Assembly: GCA_037833965.1 (NCBI GenBank)
Contig: AP031355.1
Span: 10,007,501-10,071,500 of the forward strand
Reading direction: 5' to 3'
Origin: Marchantia polymorpha subsp. ruderalis
Lineage: Eukaryota > Streptophyta > Marchantiopsida > Marchantiales > Marchantiaceae
Length of the DNA stretch: 64,000 bases
In this document: piece by piece, positions 19,911 to 31,306 of the stretch
Layout: each line of letters starts with the position of its first letter
Position numbering within the stretch: the first letter of the stretch is position 1
Notes under the pieces: generated by a model
What the model saw: only the letters and a program-made list of their open reading frames with translations
Databases searched by the model: none
What the model was told of the DNA's origin: nothing
Program-made: the position numbers and the translations under genes

Positions 19911-19939
19911 TATAAAATAGTTCCAGGCGTTTTGCCTGG
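19911..19939 (+). promoter_or_regulatory. TATA box and hairpin of the solo LTR
   Basis: TATAAAAT at 19911 is followed by a perfect inverted repeat CCAGGC/GCCTGG (19923-19928 and 19934-19939). In a solo LTR this promoter points rightward into the flanking LTR 2 sequence. Confidence 0.7.
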
Positions 19940-20880
19940 GGTTCTTTCCCATCAGAAGTGCAGATCAGGAACCCATTTCCTTTGCGTGTTTGTGTCCTTG
20001 AGTTCTGTCACCACGCATGAGGAGTTACAACTTAGCGTTCCGCATTTTGTAGCTGAAGGCCTTCGGCCGAATGTTCAGAGCTAGTACATTGGTTATAGAC
20101 TTGAGTAGTTCGGATCTGCACCTGCGGGTGACTGCCGATGCTAAGAGCCAGTGACTAGTTAGATACTTGAACAGTTTCGCCCCTACACCTTCGAGTGTTT
20201 CTTTCTGATTGTACTCCTTGGGATTTTTCCCCTGAATGCCAAAGTGAAGTTTTGCTACTTCGTGTAAGCCTTGGTTGTAAATTCAGGTTACGCTGCAGCA
20301 GGTGCCTTGAGGGTAACCCCTGTAGTATTTCTGGGAATGACAAGTGCCTGAGAATTCAAACTCTTCAATAGACTGTTGTTGTGTTACTGGAATGTTTCAC
20401 AGTGAGTCCTTCAGTGCGGACCTGTGTTCTCTGCGCGTTTTGTGAGTTGAGAGTGTTGTTCACCGCGTAGGAGTGACTTCGATCCGAAGTAGGCAGTCCA
20501 AACCGGGTTTCCTACACTAGCAGCAAGCTAGTGGAAGTGTTGTAAAAGCCGGAGTTGGAAGTCACTGCCCGCAGCTTTGCCGAGTGTGCTCGCAAGAGAC
20601 TTTCCTCCTGAAATCTTGAAGTAGAGGTCCTAACGGATCTCTGGGTTGTATTTCTGTAGTTTCAGGTGTGTGTGTGTGTGTGTTACGCTGCACTGTGCGA
20701 CCTCCGAGTGCGCTCCGAGTGGACACTTGCAGTATTTCTGGGAGTGACAGTCGCCTGAGAATTCAAACTCATCAATAGTCTGTTAAACGTGACACTTTGT
20801 ACCCTGTGTGTTCCTCTGTCCCTGTGGGTTCGACCTTTCTACCACTATATTGCAGTTTTAGCCTTTAGTGGGTTATTACA

Positions 20881-23800
20881 ATGGTGCGCGAGTGGCTAGA
20901 GCCACAGAGACCACCTTCGCGCGGATTGCGTCCGCATGTCGATTGGTGGACAGTCCAAGATTGGGCGCAGGCATTGGGAAGATGTGCCGGCATGCTAGGG
21001 CACCTCTTCTTCGATAGTGAGAGCGTCAAGGTGACCAAGCAGGAAGAGGCGCAATTTGTGGAGCTGTTCAAGAAGGGGAAGTCTACCAAGAATGGGTACA
21101 AGACCCGCGATTACAAGGATCGATTCCGCCGGACTTTGTCTACGGCGCTGCTGCAATTATTGCAGCCACACCGCGCCTGCTACATCACATTGTGGCAGGT
21201 CTCTTTTGTGGAGTGCATCATCGAGGGAACTCCAATTCACTGGGCGAGCATCCTGCACAGGGTGATGCAACAGCACGCTTTTGAGGAGAAGGGGGGAACT
21301 CTAAATCATCTCTCTCCTTTCCTCATCAATTTTTATCGACAGCGAAATTGTTTGACCGCAGCGGAGCTTGCTCGTTTTCCGCCGTTGTCCGTCGACCATC
21401 CCGGGAGGTATATGCGGGAGAATGAGGTCGACACTGATGCAGAGGAGTCACCGACTTCTACTCCGTCAAGGCGGAGGGACGAAGGGAGGAATACTCCTGC
21501 AGCAAGAGTGCCGCGGAAGCGGCGATGGAGAGAGGAGTCCGAAGAGGAGCAGCATCAAGAAACCGCGGCTCCCATTCGACCGCGGCCGTTGTACGAATCG
21601 TACAGCCGGCCGAAGCAAAGGCGCGCAGGCTGGTGTTACCAGCCAACAGCGCGGACACAGCGACGATTGCGACGGAGAAAGGACGTGCGTCGCCAGAGAA
21701 GAACGAGGGAGCGCGGACGTCTGCAGGAGCAACGGACCACGCTGCACCCTCGACGGACGAGAGGCCGCCTACGGGCCAAGGGCCTCCGGAGTTACCACGT
21801 GCGTTGCGCACAGGTGTTCCGCCTGCGCACAGGCGAGCCTCGACGGATTGGCGACCACAAGCGGACGTAGACCTACGCCTACGCATGGGAAGAAGCAGTC
21901 CGCCTGTGCACAGGTCGCCTGTGCACAGGTCACCTCCACACGTGCCGCTTGTGCACAGGCAGGAATCACCCCCGTTCCAACGTAGGAAGGGGAAGGAGCC
22001 GGCGGAAGATCCGCCTACGAGACACCGGCCTTCGGGGCCAGACCCTCCGGCGCACAACGCGCCGCGATTTGCGCCTTTGGCACCAGGGCCTTCGGGCCGA
22101 GAAGATGCGAGCAGGGAGCGTGCGGAAGCCGCACCATTGGCGGGTAATCCGCCGGTAGATGCGCCTTCGGCGGTAGGGCCTCAGGGCCAAGGGACATTGG
22201 GCGAGCGGCCCCCGGCTATGTCGCCTTTAGCGATAGACGTCCGCGGCGCTGCGCCTGCGGCGGACAAGGCGCCGGCATTTGCGCCTGCGCACAGGCCAGG
22301 CATAGCCCTCGCGCAAGACCGATCGAGGGAGCAGCACCTGACAGAGGAGCGGACTGACTTTCCGCGGGACGAAAATTCGGTGCGCGATGCGCAATCAAAC
22401 CCCGCGCATACACCCTCCGCTCGATCGCCTTCGGCGGCGGACGACGGCGGCAGAGAGGATACGGTAGAAGACCAACAAGCGGGCGACGGGGATGTAGCAC
22501 GGGCACATTCACCCACCGCCTTAGACATTTTGGCGAAGAGCAGCGAGGCTACAGCGGTGCCTTCGCAGGCAGCACACGTCGACGACGTGCAGCCCCATTC
22601 GGGACAGTCGCCAACGCCATCAATGGCGACTGAAATCCTCCACTCGGATGATGACGACGGAGGCTCCACCGAAGAAATGTCAGGAGCAGGGGATACCGAG
22701 GAGGAGGAGGAGGAGGAAATTGTTGGAGCGCCGGCGGCGGCGCTCTCTAAGCAGGTGATTCCGTTGTTGAAGTACTTGGATCGCAAAATCGATAAATACG
22801 CCGATCCACTTTAGCCGGGATCTTACATCGAATTAGTGCGCAAGCGGACTCGCACTAAAGTCCACACTAGCAAGCTACTAGCTAGGGTGGACCAGGAGTT
22901 GAGGAATTGAAGGAGAGGCATGCCTGTTTATGGGGGCAGTACAACCTTGAGAGGAAATCGCACGCCCTCGACAGGATGCGGAAGGATAGAGTGGAAGAGC
23001 TCACCAGGGATGTGTTGCAGATCACGCAAGATTTGATGTCTGAGAAAACTCAGAATCAGATTCTGTCAGAAGAGCTCGTGCGACAGACGCGTTTGTTGGC
23101 GGAGGTGTCCGCGGCGTTGCAGCGGTTGGGACTGTGCAGGCGAGCGGAAGACTGGCAGGGTAGGGAGTTAGTGCGCGGCAGTCCGACGCGCAGGAGACGT
23201 AGCACAAGTTCCGCGGAGTGTAGTGTAGCGTGGTTCTGTGCAGGCGTGTAGCGTAGTGCAGTGTAGTGTTCGTTAGGACTTAGAAGGTATAAAATAGTTC
23301 AAGGCGCCTTGCCTTGGGTTCTTTCCCAAACTCAGAAGTGCAGATCAGGAACCCATTTCCTCTGCGTGTTTGTGTCCTTGAGTTCTGTCACCACGCACGA
23401 GGAGTTACAACTTAGCGTTCCGCATTTTGTAGCTTAAGGCCTTCGGCCGAATGTTCAGAGCTAGTACATTGGTTAGAGACTTGAGTAGTTCGGATCTACA
23501 CCTGCGGGTGATTGCCGATGCTCAGAGCCAGTGACTAGTTAGATACTTGAATAGTTTCGCCCCTACACCTTCGAGTGTTTGTTCCTGATTGTACTGCTTT
23601 GGAATTTTTCCCCTGAATGCCAAAGTGAAGTTTTGTTCCTTCGTGTAAGCCTTGGTTGTAAATTCAGGTTACGCTGCAGCAGGTGCCTTGAGGGTAACCC
23701 CTGTAGTATTTATGGGAATGACAAGTGCCTAAAAATTCAAACTCTTCAATAGACTGTTGTTGTGTTACTGGAATGTTTCTCAGTGAGATCTTCAGTGTTC

Positions 23801-24254
23801 TCTCTGCGTTTTGTGAGTTGAGAGTGTTGTTCACTGCGTCTCAGTGACTTCGATCCGAAGTAGGCAGTCCAAACTGGGTTTCCTACGCTAGTAGCAAGCT
23901 AGCGGAAGTGTTGTAAAAGCCGGAGTTGGAAGTCACTACCCGCAGCTTCACTGAGTGTACTCTCGAGAGACTTTTCCCCTCTGAAATCTTGAGTAGAGGT
24001 CCTAACGGATCTCTGGGTTGTGTTTCTGTAGTTTCAGGTGTGTGTGTGTGTGTGTGTTACGCTGCACTGTGCGACCTCCGAGTGCGCTCCGAGTGGACAC
24101 TTGCAGTATTTCTGGGAGTGACAGTCGCCTGAGAATTCAAACTCCTCAATAGTCTGTTAAACGTGACACTTTGTACCCTGTGTGTTCCTCTGTCCCTGTG
24201 GGTTCGACTTTTCTACCACTATATTGCAGTTTTAGCCTTTAGTGGGTTATTACA
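20881..24254 (+). repeat. Family A LTR 2, right part
   Basis: The continuation of LTR 2 after the solo LTR, beginning with the second copy of the target duplication. It carries the rest of the broken reading frame, the TATA box at 23288-23295, the hairpin CAAGGC/GCCTTG (23300-23316), the U5 duplication and the GT run (about 24037-24056). It ends GGGTTATTACA at 24254. The whole LTR is about 420 bp shorter than LTR 1, mainly from the deletion near 23100. Confidence 0.88.
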
Positions 24255-26374
24255 AGTGCTCCAACATGGCTTGAATTATACTTCCCACAAATTCTCCCCC
24301 TCTATCTGATACTTACTCCAATGGACAACCAAATCGAGTAATGATTCTCTCATACAAAAATCTACCAACCTCCTTCTCATTAGTAGATTTAAGTGGTCTT
24401 GCCTCTACCCACTTCGTAAGATAATCTGTAGCTATCACAATGAACTTATTCCCTCGAGGAGTAAGATTCAAAGGACCTACAAAATCTATTCCCCACTTTT
24501 CAAAAGGACCTAACACTGGTACAGAAATCATAGGAGGGGTTTTCATGAACTTTTTAGCAAAAGCTTGACACACATCACAACTTTTGCAATATTCCACACA
24601 ATCCTTAAAAATACCCTTCCAATGATAACCAGCATCAAGAATTTTGAAGGCAGTTACCTTCCCCGCAAAATGTCCTCCACATACTGCACCATCATGAAAC
24701 TCCTTCATGAGTTGTAGTGCCTCTCCTCTCCCAACCGCCCTTCGTAGAAGTCCGTCAGCTCCTTGATGAAAAAGTACCTTCTCCATGATCATATAAGGTT
24801 GACATCTCTTCACTAATGCATTTTTCTCCCTTTGATGCATTCCTTGAGGAAACTCTCCTCTAGAGATGAAATCCCAAATTTCCTTGTACTCCTCCGGTAC
24901 TTTTGTCACCGTGTCCATGACTAGCAAGTCCTCATCCGGAAAGGTGTCATCTACTGACTGATCTCCTCCATCATCATATGCTTTCGACATCAAATCCGCA
25001 TTAGCATGCTTCTTTCCAGGTCTATCCTCAATGGTATAATCAAACTCTGCTAGTAGTAGCTTCCATCTAGCTATCCTCCCTTCAGCATTAGGCTTGTTGA
25101 AAATGTATTTCAAAGCCTTATGATCAGTCACTATAGTGAATCTCCCACCCAACAAATAATGTCGAAACTTCTTAAGTGAGAAGATTACAGCTAAGGCCTC
25201 TCTCTCTATCACTGAGTAGTTCTTCTCCGCTTGAACCATTTGTCTACTAGCATAGGCAATTGGATGATCATGCTTTTTATCATCTAATTGACTCAAGGTG
25301 CATCCTACAGCAATATTCGATGCATCTGTGTAGAGAATGAAAGGTTTACCCCAATCCGGTTTCGCCAAAATTGGAGCCGTCACCAACGCCTTCTTGAGAA
25401 CTTCGAACGCCGTCTTTGCAGCTTCATCCTTGAAAATGAGTTCGTACTCCACTCCCTTCTTCATGTAATTGGTCAAGGCATGAGCTTTGTTGGAGAAGGA
25501 CAAGATGAACCGTCGATAGTACTCCACCATACCAAGAAATTGCCTCAACTTGGTTAAAGTCGCCGGAAAAGGTAACTCCATGATCCGTGTCACCTTCTCT
25601 GGATCCACCGCTAAACCATTCTTGGAGATGATATGCCCCAACAATAGGCCTTCCTCACATCCAAAAATGCATTTTTTTGGATTGAGTGAAGCCTTAGCTT
25701 CCTCCAGCCGTTGAAGTATTTTGATCAAATGATCAAAATGATACTCCTTCCTCCCGTAAACACAAAAATCATCTATGAAATCCCTTACAAACTTTCCAAT
25801 TAAAGGTTCAAACACTCTATTCATGAACCTTTGAAAAGTGGCAGGAGCATTACATAGATCAAACGGCATCACTCTAAAAGCAAAGGTTCCCCATGGAGTG
25901 GTAAAAGTTGTTTTGAGTTGGTCTTCTAAGGCAATTTGGATTTGGTTATAGCCACTATAACCATCTCCAAAACTATACCACTCATGGCCAGCAACCTCCT
26001 CTAGAATCTCATTTATGAAAGGCAAGGGATAGTAGTCTTTCTTTGTGACAGCATTCAACTTTTTGTAATCTACGCACACTCGTAGCTTACCATTCTTCTT
26101 CTTCACTATCACAATTGGAGACATCCATTCAGATTTTTCTACCTCGTAGATAAAGCCAGCCTCCTTGAGCTTGTCGATCTCCTCCTTCACCACAAGAGTC
26201 GTAGGTGGATTCATTCGGCGTTGCTTTTGCCGAATAGGACGAGCTTTCTCCTCCAACTCGATGCGATGAGTCTCCAACGTCACATGCTTAAGATCCTTGT
26301 AACTAAAGACAAAAACATGAATATATTTGCAAAATATATCCAGAAACTTTGCCTTTTCCTCCTTGGTAACCTTG
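24255..26374 (-). pseudogene. pol: Family B pol fragment (element B1), cut at both ends
   Basis: The minus-strand frame runs from the protease/RT spacer (FLDIFCKYIHVFVFSYKDLKH) through RT (FDLCNAPATFQRFM, IDD in FIDDFCVYG), RNase H (YTDASNIAVGC, TDHKAL, ANADLMSKAY) and the integrase zinc region into the DDE core (WGIDFVGPL). It is cut on the right by a family C LTR at 26375 and on the left by the family A array at 24254. A nonsense codon at 24310-24312 replaces the Leu after GCPLE. RT has Asp where the other copy has Gly in MPF(G/D)LCNAP. This is the oldest layer of the nest. Confidence 0.9.
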
Positions 26375-26519
26375 TGTGGTAACCCACTTTTTGTTTTTTG
26401 TCGGAACTAAAACATTTTTGAATAGTAAGTACCGCGGCAGCAGCTGTAAATAGTAATCGGTACGCAAAACCAGAGTAAAAAGAGGATCGAGGACAGTCAA
26501 GGGGTTTTGGGCTTAGGCC
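26375..26519 (+). repeat. Family C 5' LTR, first 145 bp
   Basis: It matches the start of the C 3' LTR at 57103 almost base for base up to GGGCTTAGGCC, where B2 is inserted. The C sequence continues at 55415 with GGCCACAGTGGG. Confidence 0.88.
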
Positions 26520-26818
26520 TGCAACCTCCGGGCTGACTCTCACTTAGGTTTACCTTAGATGGCTTTTCGGTAGCTCATCATGATTCTAGAAGACTAGGAT
26601 TCCGCATCATACTCATAAGCTAAACACACTCTCACACAATCTCTCAAGGTTTCACTCCAACTCATACACTCATCGACACTCCAAGGTACTGAAAATTCGT
26701 CACTCTTTCATATATGAAACAAGTCTCTACATATGAACTCTCCAAACTTGCTTGAGAGGCTCTTCCCTACCTCTCTATATATACTACTTGAGAATTTACC
26801 ATAGTAACAGATGGTAAT
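26520..26818 (-). repeat. Family B2 3' LTR, part 1 (with TATA box)
   Basis: It begins TGCAACCTCC, the complement of the LTR 3' end, and is cut at 26818 by the solo A LTR after GTAAT. TATATATA at 26776-26783 reads as the TATA box on the minus strand, with the equivalent at 54900-54907 in the 5' LTR. The LTR resumes at 37551. Confidence 0.88.
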
Positions 26819-28030
26819 TGTGGTACCCCACTTTTGGTAATTTTGAGGAAATTAAAACATTTTTGGAAAACTTTACCCTGGCAGCAATGTAAATAGCCTT
26901 TGGTGCATCAAAACAGAGTGAATTCGGAAGATCGCAGAGATTTTCGAGGGACCTCGTAGAATCTAGGAGTTGGGTGCAGCGGTAAGGACGGGCACCACCC
27001 TCCCTGCGAGCTCTGCAGTTAGGATCCCTACGGCGCAAGGCGCAAAACCCGCCTTCGGAGCTGCGTCCGCGGCGGTAGGGAAATCCTTCATACTTAGGTC
27101 CACCCCCAAACGTCTTGACTTAGTTAGGGTCTCGTTGAAAAGAGCTCGATGCGCTGATTCCAACGAGCCCAAGAACGCCAACAACGGATAAGGATTCCGG
27201 GAGTTATGAAGGTTGTAAGATACTTAGCTCTTCGCCTGCGCGCAGGCGTAGAAGTTTTGTCCTATGCGCGGACGAAGGAAGTTCGCCTGCGCACAGGCGA
27301 AATAGGGTTTGAAGTAGGCGCGAAGTTCGCCTACGCACAGGCGTGCGCCTGTGCACAGTCGCTTCGGCGTCGGCGGGAAATCCGCCTTGGGCCCTAGAAA
27401 TGCGCCTTGTGAGGTAGAAATTGTACGGCGCCTTCTGCGCTAGCGCAGCGCCGCGGACGAGCAAGGAGCCGCCAGAATAGTAAAATCCGTACGGACCGTG
27501 CAGACTCCACGGACGGGACGGATGGATGCGCTCTTGGACGGACGGAGTTGCGGCGGCAGAAGCGCCGGCGAAGAGACAAGGCACGGACAGTCTGGACGGA
27601 GTCGGTTGACCGCGGTCAACGCCTTCCGCGCCAGCGCATCGCCGCGGACGGAATTCGCCTGCGCACAGGCAAGCGCCTGTGCACAGGAGGGTGAAGTTCC
27701 GCGCCGGCGAAGAATCCGCCGAGGAGTCCGCCTGCGCGCAGGCGGGATTTGAACTTTTGTCCGACATGCGGACACACGCGCCGAGGCAGAAGAGGATTGG
27801 CTGAGGAGCGGTACGAACGAGTGTACCGCGCAAGGCGGAAAATCCGCCTTCGGCGCCGCGTACCCATGTCCGCGGTGTAGTACGCTCGCGGAGTTCAAAT
27901 TCGCCAATTCGAGCGTGAGAGTTTAATCGGCGACAACGGAGCGTGAAGCCGCGCGTGAGAGCGGAGACCGTTTCAGCGTAGAGTCGGCGCGGCCATCAAT
28001 TTGAGTCGTCCTCCATGAGCAAGAGCCGAC

Positions 28031-31000
28031 CAGATTCGACCGGGCGGCGGAGAGCGTCCCATTCTTGAATTCGCGATTCCATTCTCTGGTGCGAGCTGCG
28101 CGCGTCCATCTGCTGGCTGCTAAGCATTCTCGACATCGCCGCGCAGAGGATTTCTTGGTGATTGAGGGAGAAGTGAGTGCGCGTGATTTGGAATTGAGGG
28201 CGATTAGAGTTTGCCGAGGAAGAAAGGAGCTCGAGCGGAGCGGAAGTAGAATGAGCGGGCGGGCGAACTCCAAGAACGCAATGATGAGACCGGGCCGATT
28301 GCGGATGCTGCCGCTCCGTCTACCACAGAACGGGCTGCGCGCTTTCGAGGAGCGCTTGATAGCAAGAAAGCTCGATTTCTTGCTATGGGGATGGAACTAC
28401 ATCTGTGCGGATATGGTGCGCGAATGGCTAGAGCCACAGGGACCACCTTCGCGCGGATTGCGTCCGCATGTTGATCGGTGGACAGTCCAAGATTGGGCGC
28501 AGGCATTGGGGAGATGTGCCGGCATGCCAGGGCACCTCCTCTTCGACAGTGAGAGCATCAAGGTGACCAAGCAGGAAGAGGCACAATTCGTGGAGCTGTT
28601 CAAGAACGGGAGGTCTACCAAGAATGGGTACAGGACCCGCGATTACAAGGATCGATTCCGCCGGACTCTGTCCGCGGCGCTGCTGCAATTACTACAGCCA
28701 CACCGCGCCTGCTACATCACATTGTGGCAGGTCTCTTTTGTGGAGTGTGTCATCGAGGGACTCCAATTCACTGGGCGAGCATCCTGCACCGGGTGATGCG
28801 ACAGCACGCTTTTGAGGAGAAGGGGGGAACTCTAAACCATCTCTCTCCTTTCCTCATCAATTTTTATCGACAGCGGAATTGTTTGACAGCGGCGGAGCTT
28901 GCGCGTTTTCCGCCGTTGTCCGTCGACCATCCCGGGAAATATGCGCGGGAGAATGACGTCGACACTGATGCAGAGGAGTCACCGACTTCTACTCCGTCAA
29001 GGCGGAGGGACGAAGGGAGGAACACTCCTGCAGCACGAGTGCCGCGGAAGCGGCGATGGAGAGAGGAGTCCGAAGAGGAGCAGCATCAAGAACCCTCTGC
29101 TCCCATTCGACTGCGGCCGTTGTACGAGTCATACAGCCGGCCGAAGCAGAAGGCGCGCAGGCTGGTGTTACCAGCCAACAGCGCGGACACGACGACGATT
29201 GCGACGGAGAAAGGAAGTGCGTCGCCAGAGAAGAACAAGGAAGCACGGATGTCCGCAGGAGCAACGGACCACGCTGCAGCCTCGACGGACGAGAGGCCGC
29301 CTATGGGCCAAGGGCCTCTGGAGTTACCACGTGCGTTGCGGACAGGTGTTCCGTTTGCGCACAGGCGAGACTCCGCGGACGGACGAGCCTCCGCGGACAG
29401 GCGAGCCTCCGCGGACAGACGACCACAAGCGGACGTAGACCTACGCCTACGCGTGGGAAGAAGCAGTCCGCCTGTGCGCAGGTCACCTCCACACGTGCCG
29501 CCTGTGCACAGGCAGGAATCACCCCCATTCCAACGTAGGAAGGGGAAGGAGCCGGCGGAGGATCCGCCTACAAGACACCGGCCTTCGGGGCCAGACCCTC
29601 CGGCGCACAACGCACCGCGATTTGCGCCTTCGGCGCCAGGGCCTTCAAGCCGAGGAGATACGAGTAGGGAGCGTGCGGAGGCCGCACCATCGGCGGGTAA
29701 TCCGCTGGTAGATGCGCCTTTGGCGGTAGGGCCTCAGGGCCAAGGGACATCGGGCGAGCGGCCCCCGGCCATGTCGCCTTTGGCAGTGGACGTCCGCGGC
29801 GCTACGCCTGCGGCGGACAAGGCGCCGGCATTTGCGCCTGTGCACAGGCCAAGCACAGCCCCCGCGGACCGATCGAGGGAGAAGCAACTGACGGAGGAGC
29901 GGAGTGACTGTCCGCGGGATGAAATTTTGGTGCGCGATGCGCAATCAAACCCCGCGCAGCCACCCTCCGCTCGATTGCCTTCGGCGGCGGACGTCGGCGG
30001 CAGAACGGATACGGTAGAAGACCAACAAGCGGGCGATGGGGATGTAGCACGGGCACATTCGCCTACCGCCTTAGACATTTTGGCGAAGAGCAGTGAGGCT
30101 GCAGCGGTGCCTTCGCAGGCAGCACACGTCGACGACGTGCAGCCCCACTCGGGTCAGTCGCCGACGCAATCAATGGCGACTGAAATTCTCCACTCGGATG
30201 ATGACGACGGAGGCTCCACCGAAGAAATGTTAGGAGCAGGGGATACCGAGGAGGAGGAGGAGGAAATTGTTGGAGCGCCGGCGGCGGCGCTCTCTGAGCA
30301 GGTGATTCCGTTGCTGAGGTAGTTGGATCGCAAAATCGATAAATACGCCGACCCACTTCAGCCGGGATCTTACATCGAATTAGTGCGCAGGCGAACTCGC
30401 ACTAAAGTCCACACCTGCAAGCTACTAGCTAGAGTGGACCAGGAGCTGAGGGAATTGAAGGAGAAGCATGAATGCTTGTGGGGTCAGAATAACCTCAATC
30501 AGAAATTCTACAAGTACTCCGAAAAGGTGAGGGATGGGAAACTGGAAGAGCTCACCAAGGAGCAGGTGAAGGTCACGGAAGCATTGATTTCTGAGCAGAC
30601 CCAGAATCGGATTTTGTCAGAGGAGCTCGTGCGACAGACGCGGTTGTTAGAGCAGTGTCAGCTCGCACGACAGGCGGATGAGGATTTAATCCGCAGGCTA
30701 CAGTCAGAGTGTGGCGAATTGAGAGCGCAGCGTGCTGAGGCCGAATCGCAATAAGTGGTAATTGAAGAGGATCGCAGGCGAGAGGCAGATCGCACGAAGG
30801 AGGAGACGGCGAGACGTGTCGCCCACTGTCTCAAGGGCTACACCCACTTGGAAGGGGCGGCGCAGGAGAAACTCACACTACGTGAGTTTGAACTTCGCGC
30901 AGCCGGGTTGTTGACAGGCGACAGCAGGAGTCGGCGGAAGGTATCAAAGAAGCTCGACGCTTTTCTGTCGAAGGCGCGGGATACCATGTCCGCCCTCAAA

Positions 31001-31153
31001 GTGGAGGTGTCCGCGGCGTTGCAGCGGTTGGGACTGCGCAGTCGAGCGAAAGACTGGCAGGGTAGGGAGTTAGTGCGCGGCAGTCCGTCGCGCATGAGGC
31101 GTAGCACAGGTTCCGCGGAGTGTAGTGTAGTGTGGTTCCGTGCAGGCGTGTAG
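28031..31153 (+). pseudogene. LTR-encoded protein, copy without start codon and with several lesions
   Basis: Homologous to the 1,045-residue LTR protein over its whole length. The ATG context is destroyed by a small deletion at about 28031. A one-base loss lies near 28760, a Tyr codon has become TAG at about 30320 and a Leu codon TAA at about 30752. Conserved blocks (LLWGWNYIC, LSPFLINFYRQRN, the acidic run, the coiled coil) remain readable between the breaks. Over 66 aligned codons (28503-28700 against 4557-4754) I count 13 silent and 2 replacement differences, so most divergence arose while the frame was still constrained. Confidence 0.87.
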
Positions 31154-31306
31154 CGTAGTACAGTGTAGTGTTAGTTAGGACTTAGAAGGTATAAAATAGT
31201 TCCATGCGTTTTGCCTGGGATTCTTTCCCAAACTCAGAAGTGCAGATCAGGAATCCATTTCCTCTGCGTTTTTGTGTCCTTGAGTTCTGGCACCACGCAT
31301 GAGAAG

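Larger units (their letters stand above)
15509..20880 (+). mobile_element. Solo family A LTR (5,372 bp) with target duplication ATGGT
   Basis: A complete LTR from TGTGGTACCCC to GGGTTATTACA without any body. It is flanked by ATGGT on both sides (15504-15508 and 20881-20885), and the interrupted reading frame resumes exactly after the duplication. This proves the LTR boundaries and shows that the long reading frame is part of the LTR. The body was lost by recombination between the two LTRs of an inserted element. The sequence is of the LTR 1 subfamily. Confidence 0.95.
15120..23251 (+). pseudogene. LTR-encoded protein, diverged copy, split by a solo LTR and further damaged
   Basis: The ATG is at 15120. 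The frame is open to 15508, where the solo LTR 15509-20880 interrupts it, and resumes at 20881 with MVREWLEPQRPP. Further damage: a one-base loss near 21617, a premature TAG at about 22812, a one-base loss near 22905, and a deletion of roughly 355 bp near 23100 that joins the middle of the coiled coil to the C-terminal end (SAALQRLGL ... CSVAWFCAGV). The domain order otherwise follows the 1,045-residue copy at 4083. It cannot make a full protein. Confidence 0.85.
1..24254 (+). mobile_element. Family A Ty3/gypsy tandem array (body-LTR-body-LTR)
   Basis: A chain of two element bodies and two long LTRs in one orientation: body 1 (1-2836, left end outside the window), LTR 1 (2837-8229), body 2 (8230-13905) and LTR 2 (13906-15508 plus 20881-24254). 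Each body ends in a polypurine tract that abuts TGTGGTACCCC, and each LTR ends in GGGTTATTACA. The right end abuts integrase sequence of a minus-strand family B element, so the array lies in B. Body 1 and LTR 1 match one subfamily (also seen at 40350-49676), whereas body 2 and LTR 2 match another. This points to joining of two elements by LTR-LTR recombination. The left target duplication is outside the window. Confidence 0.85.
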
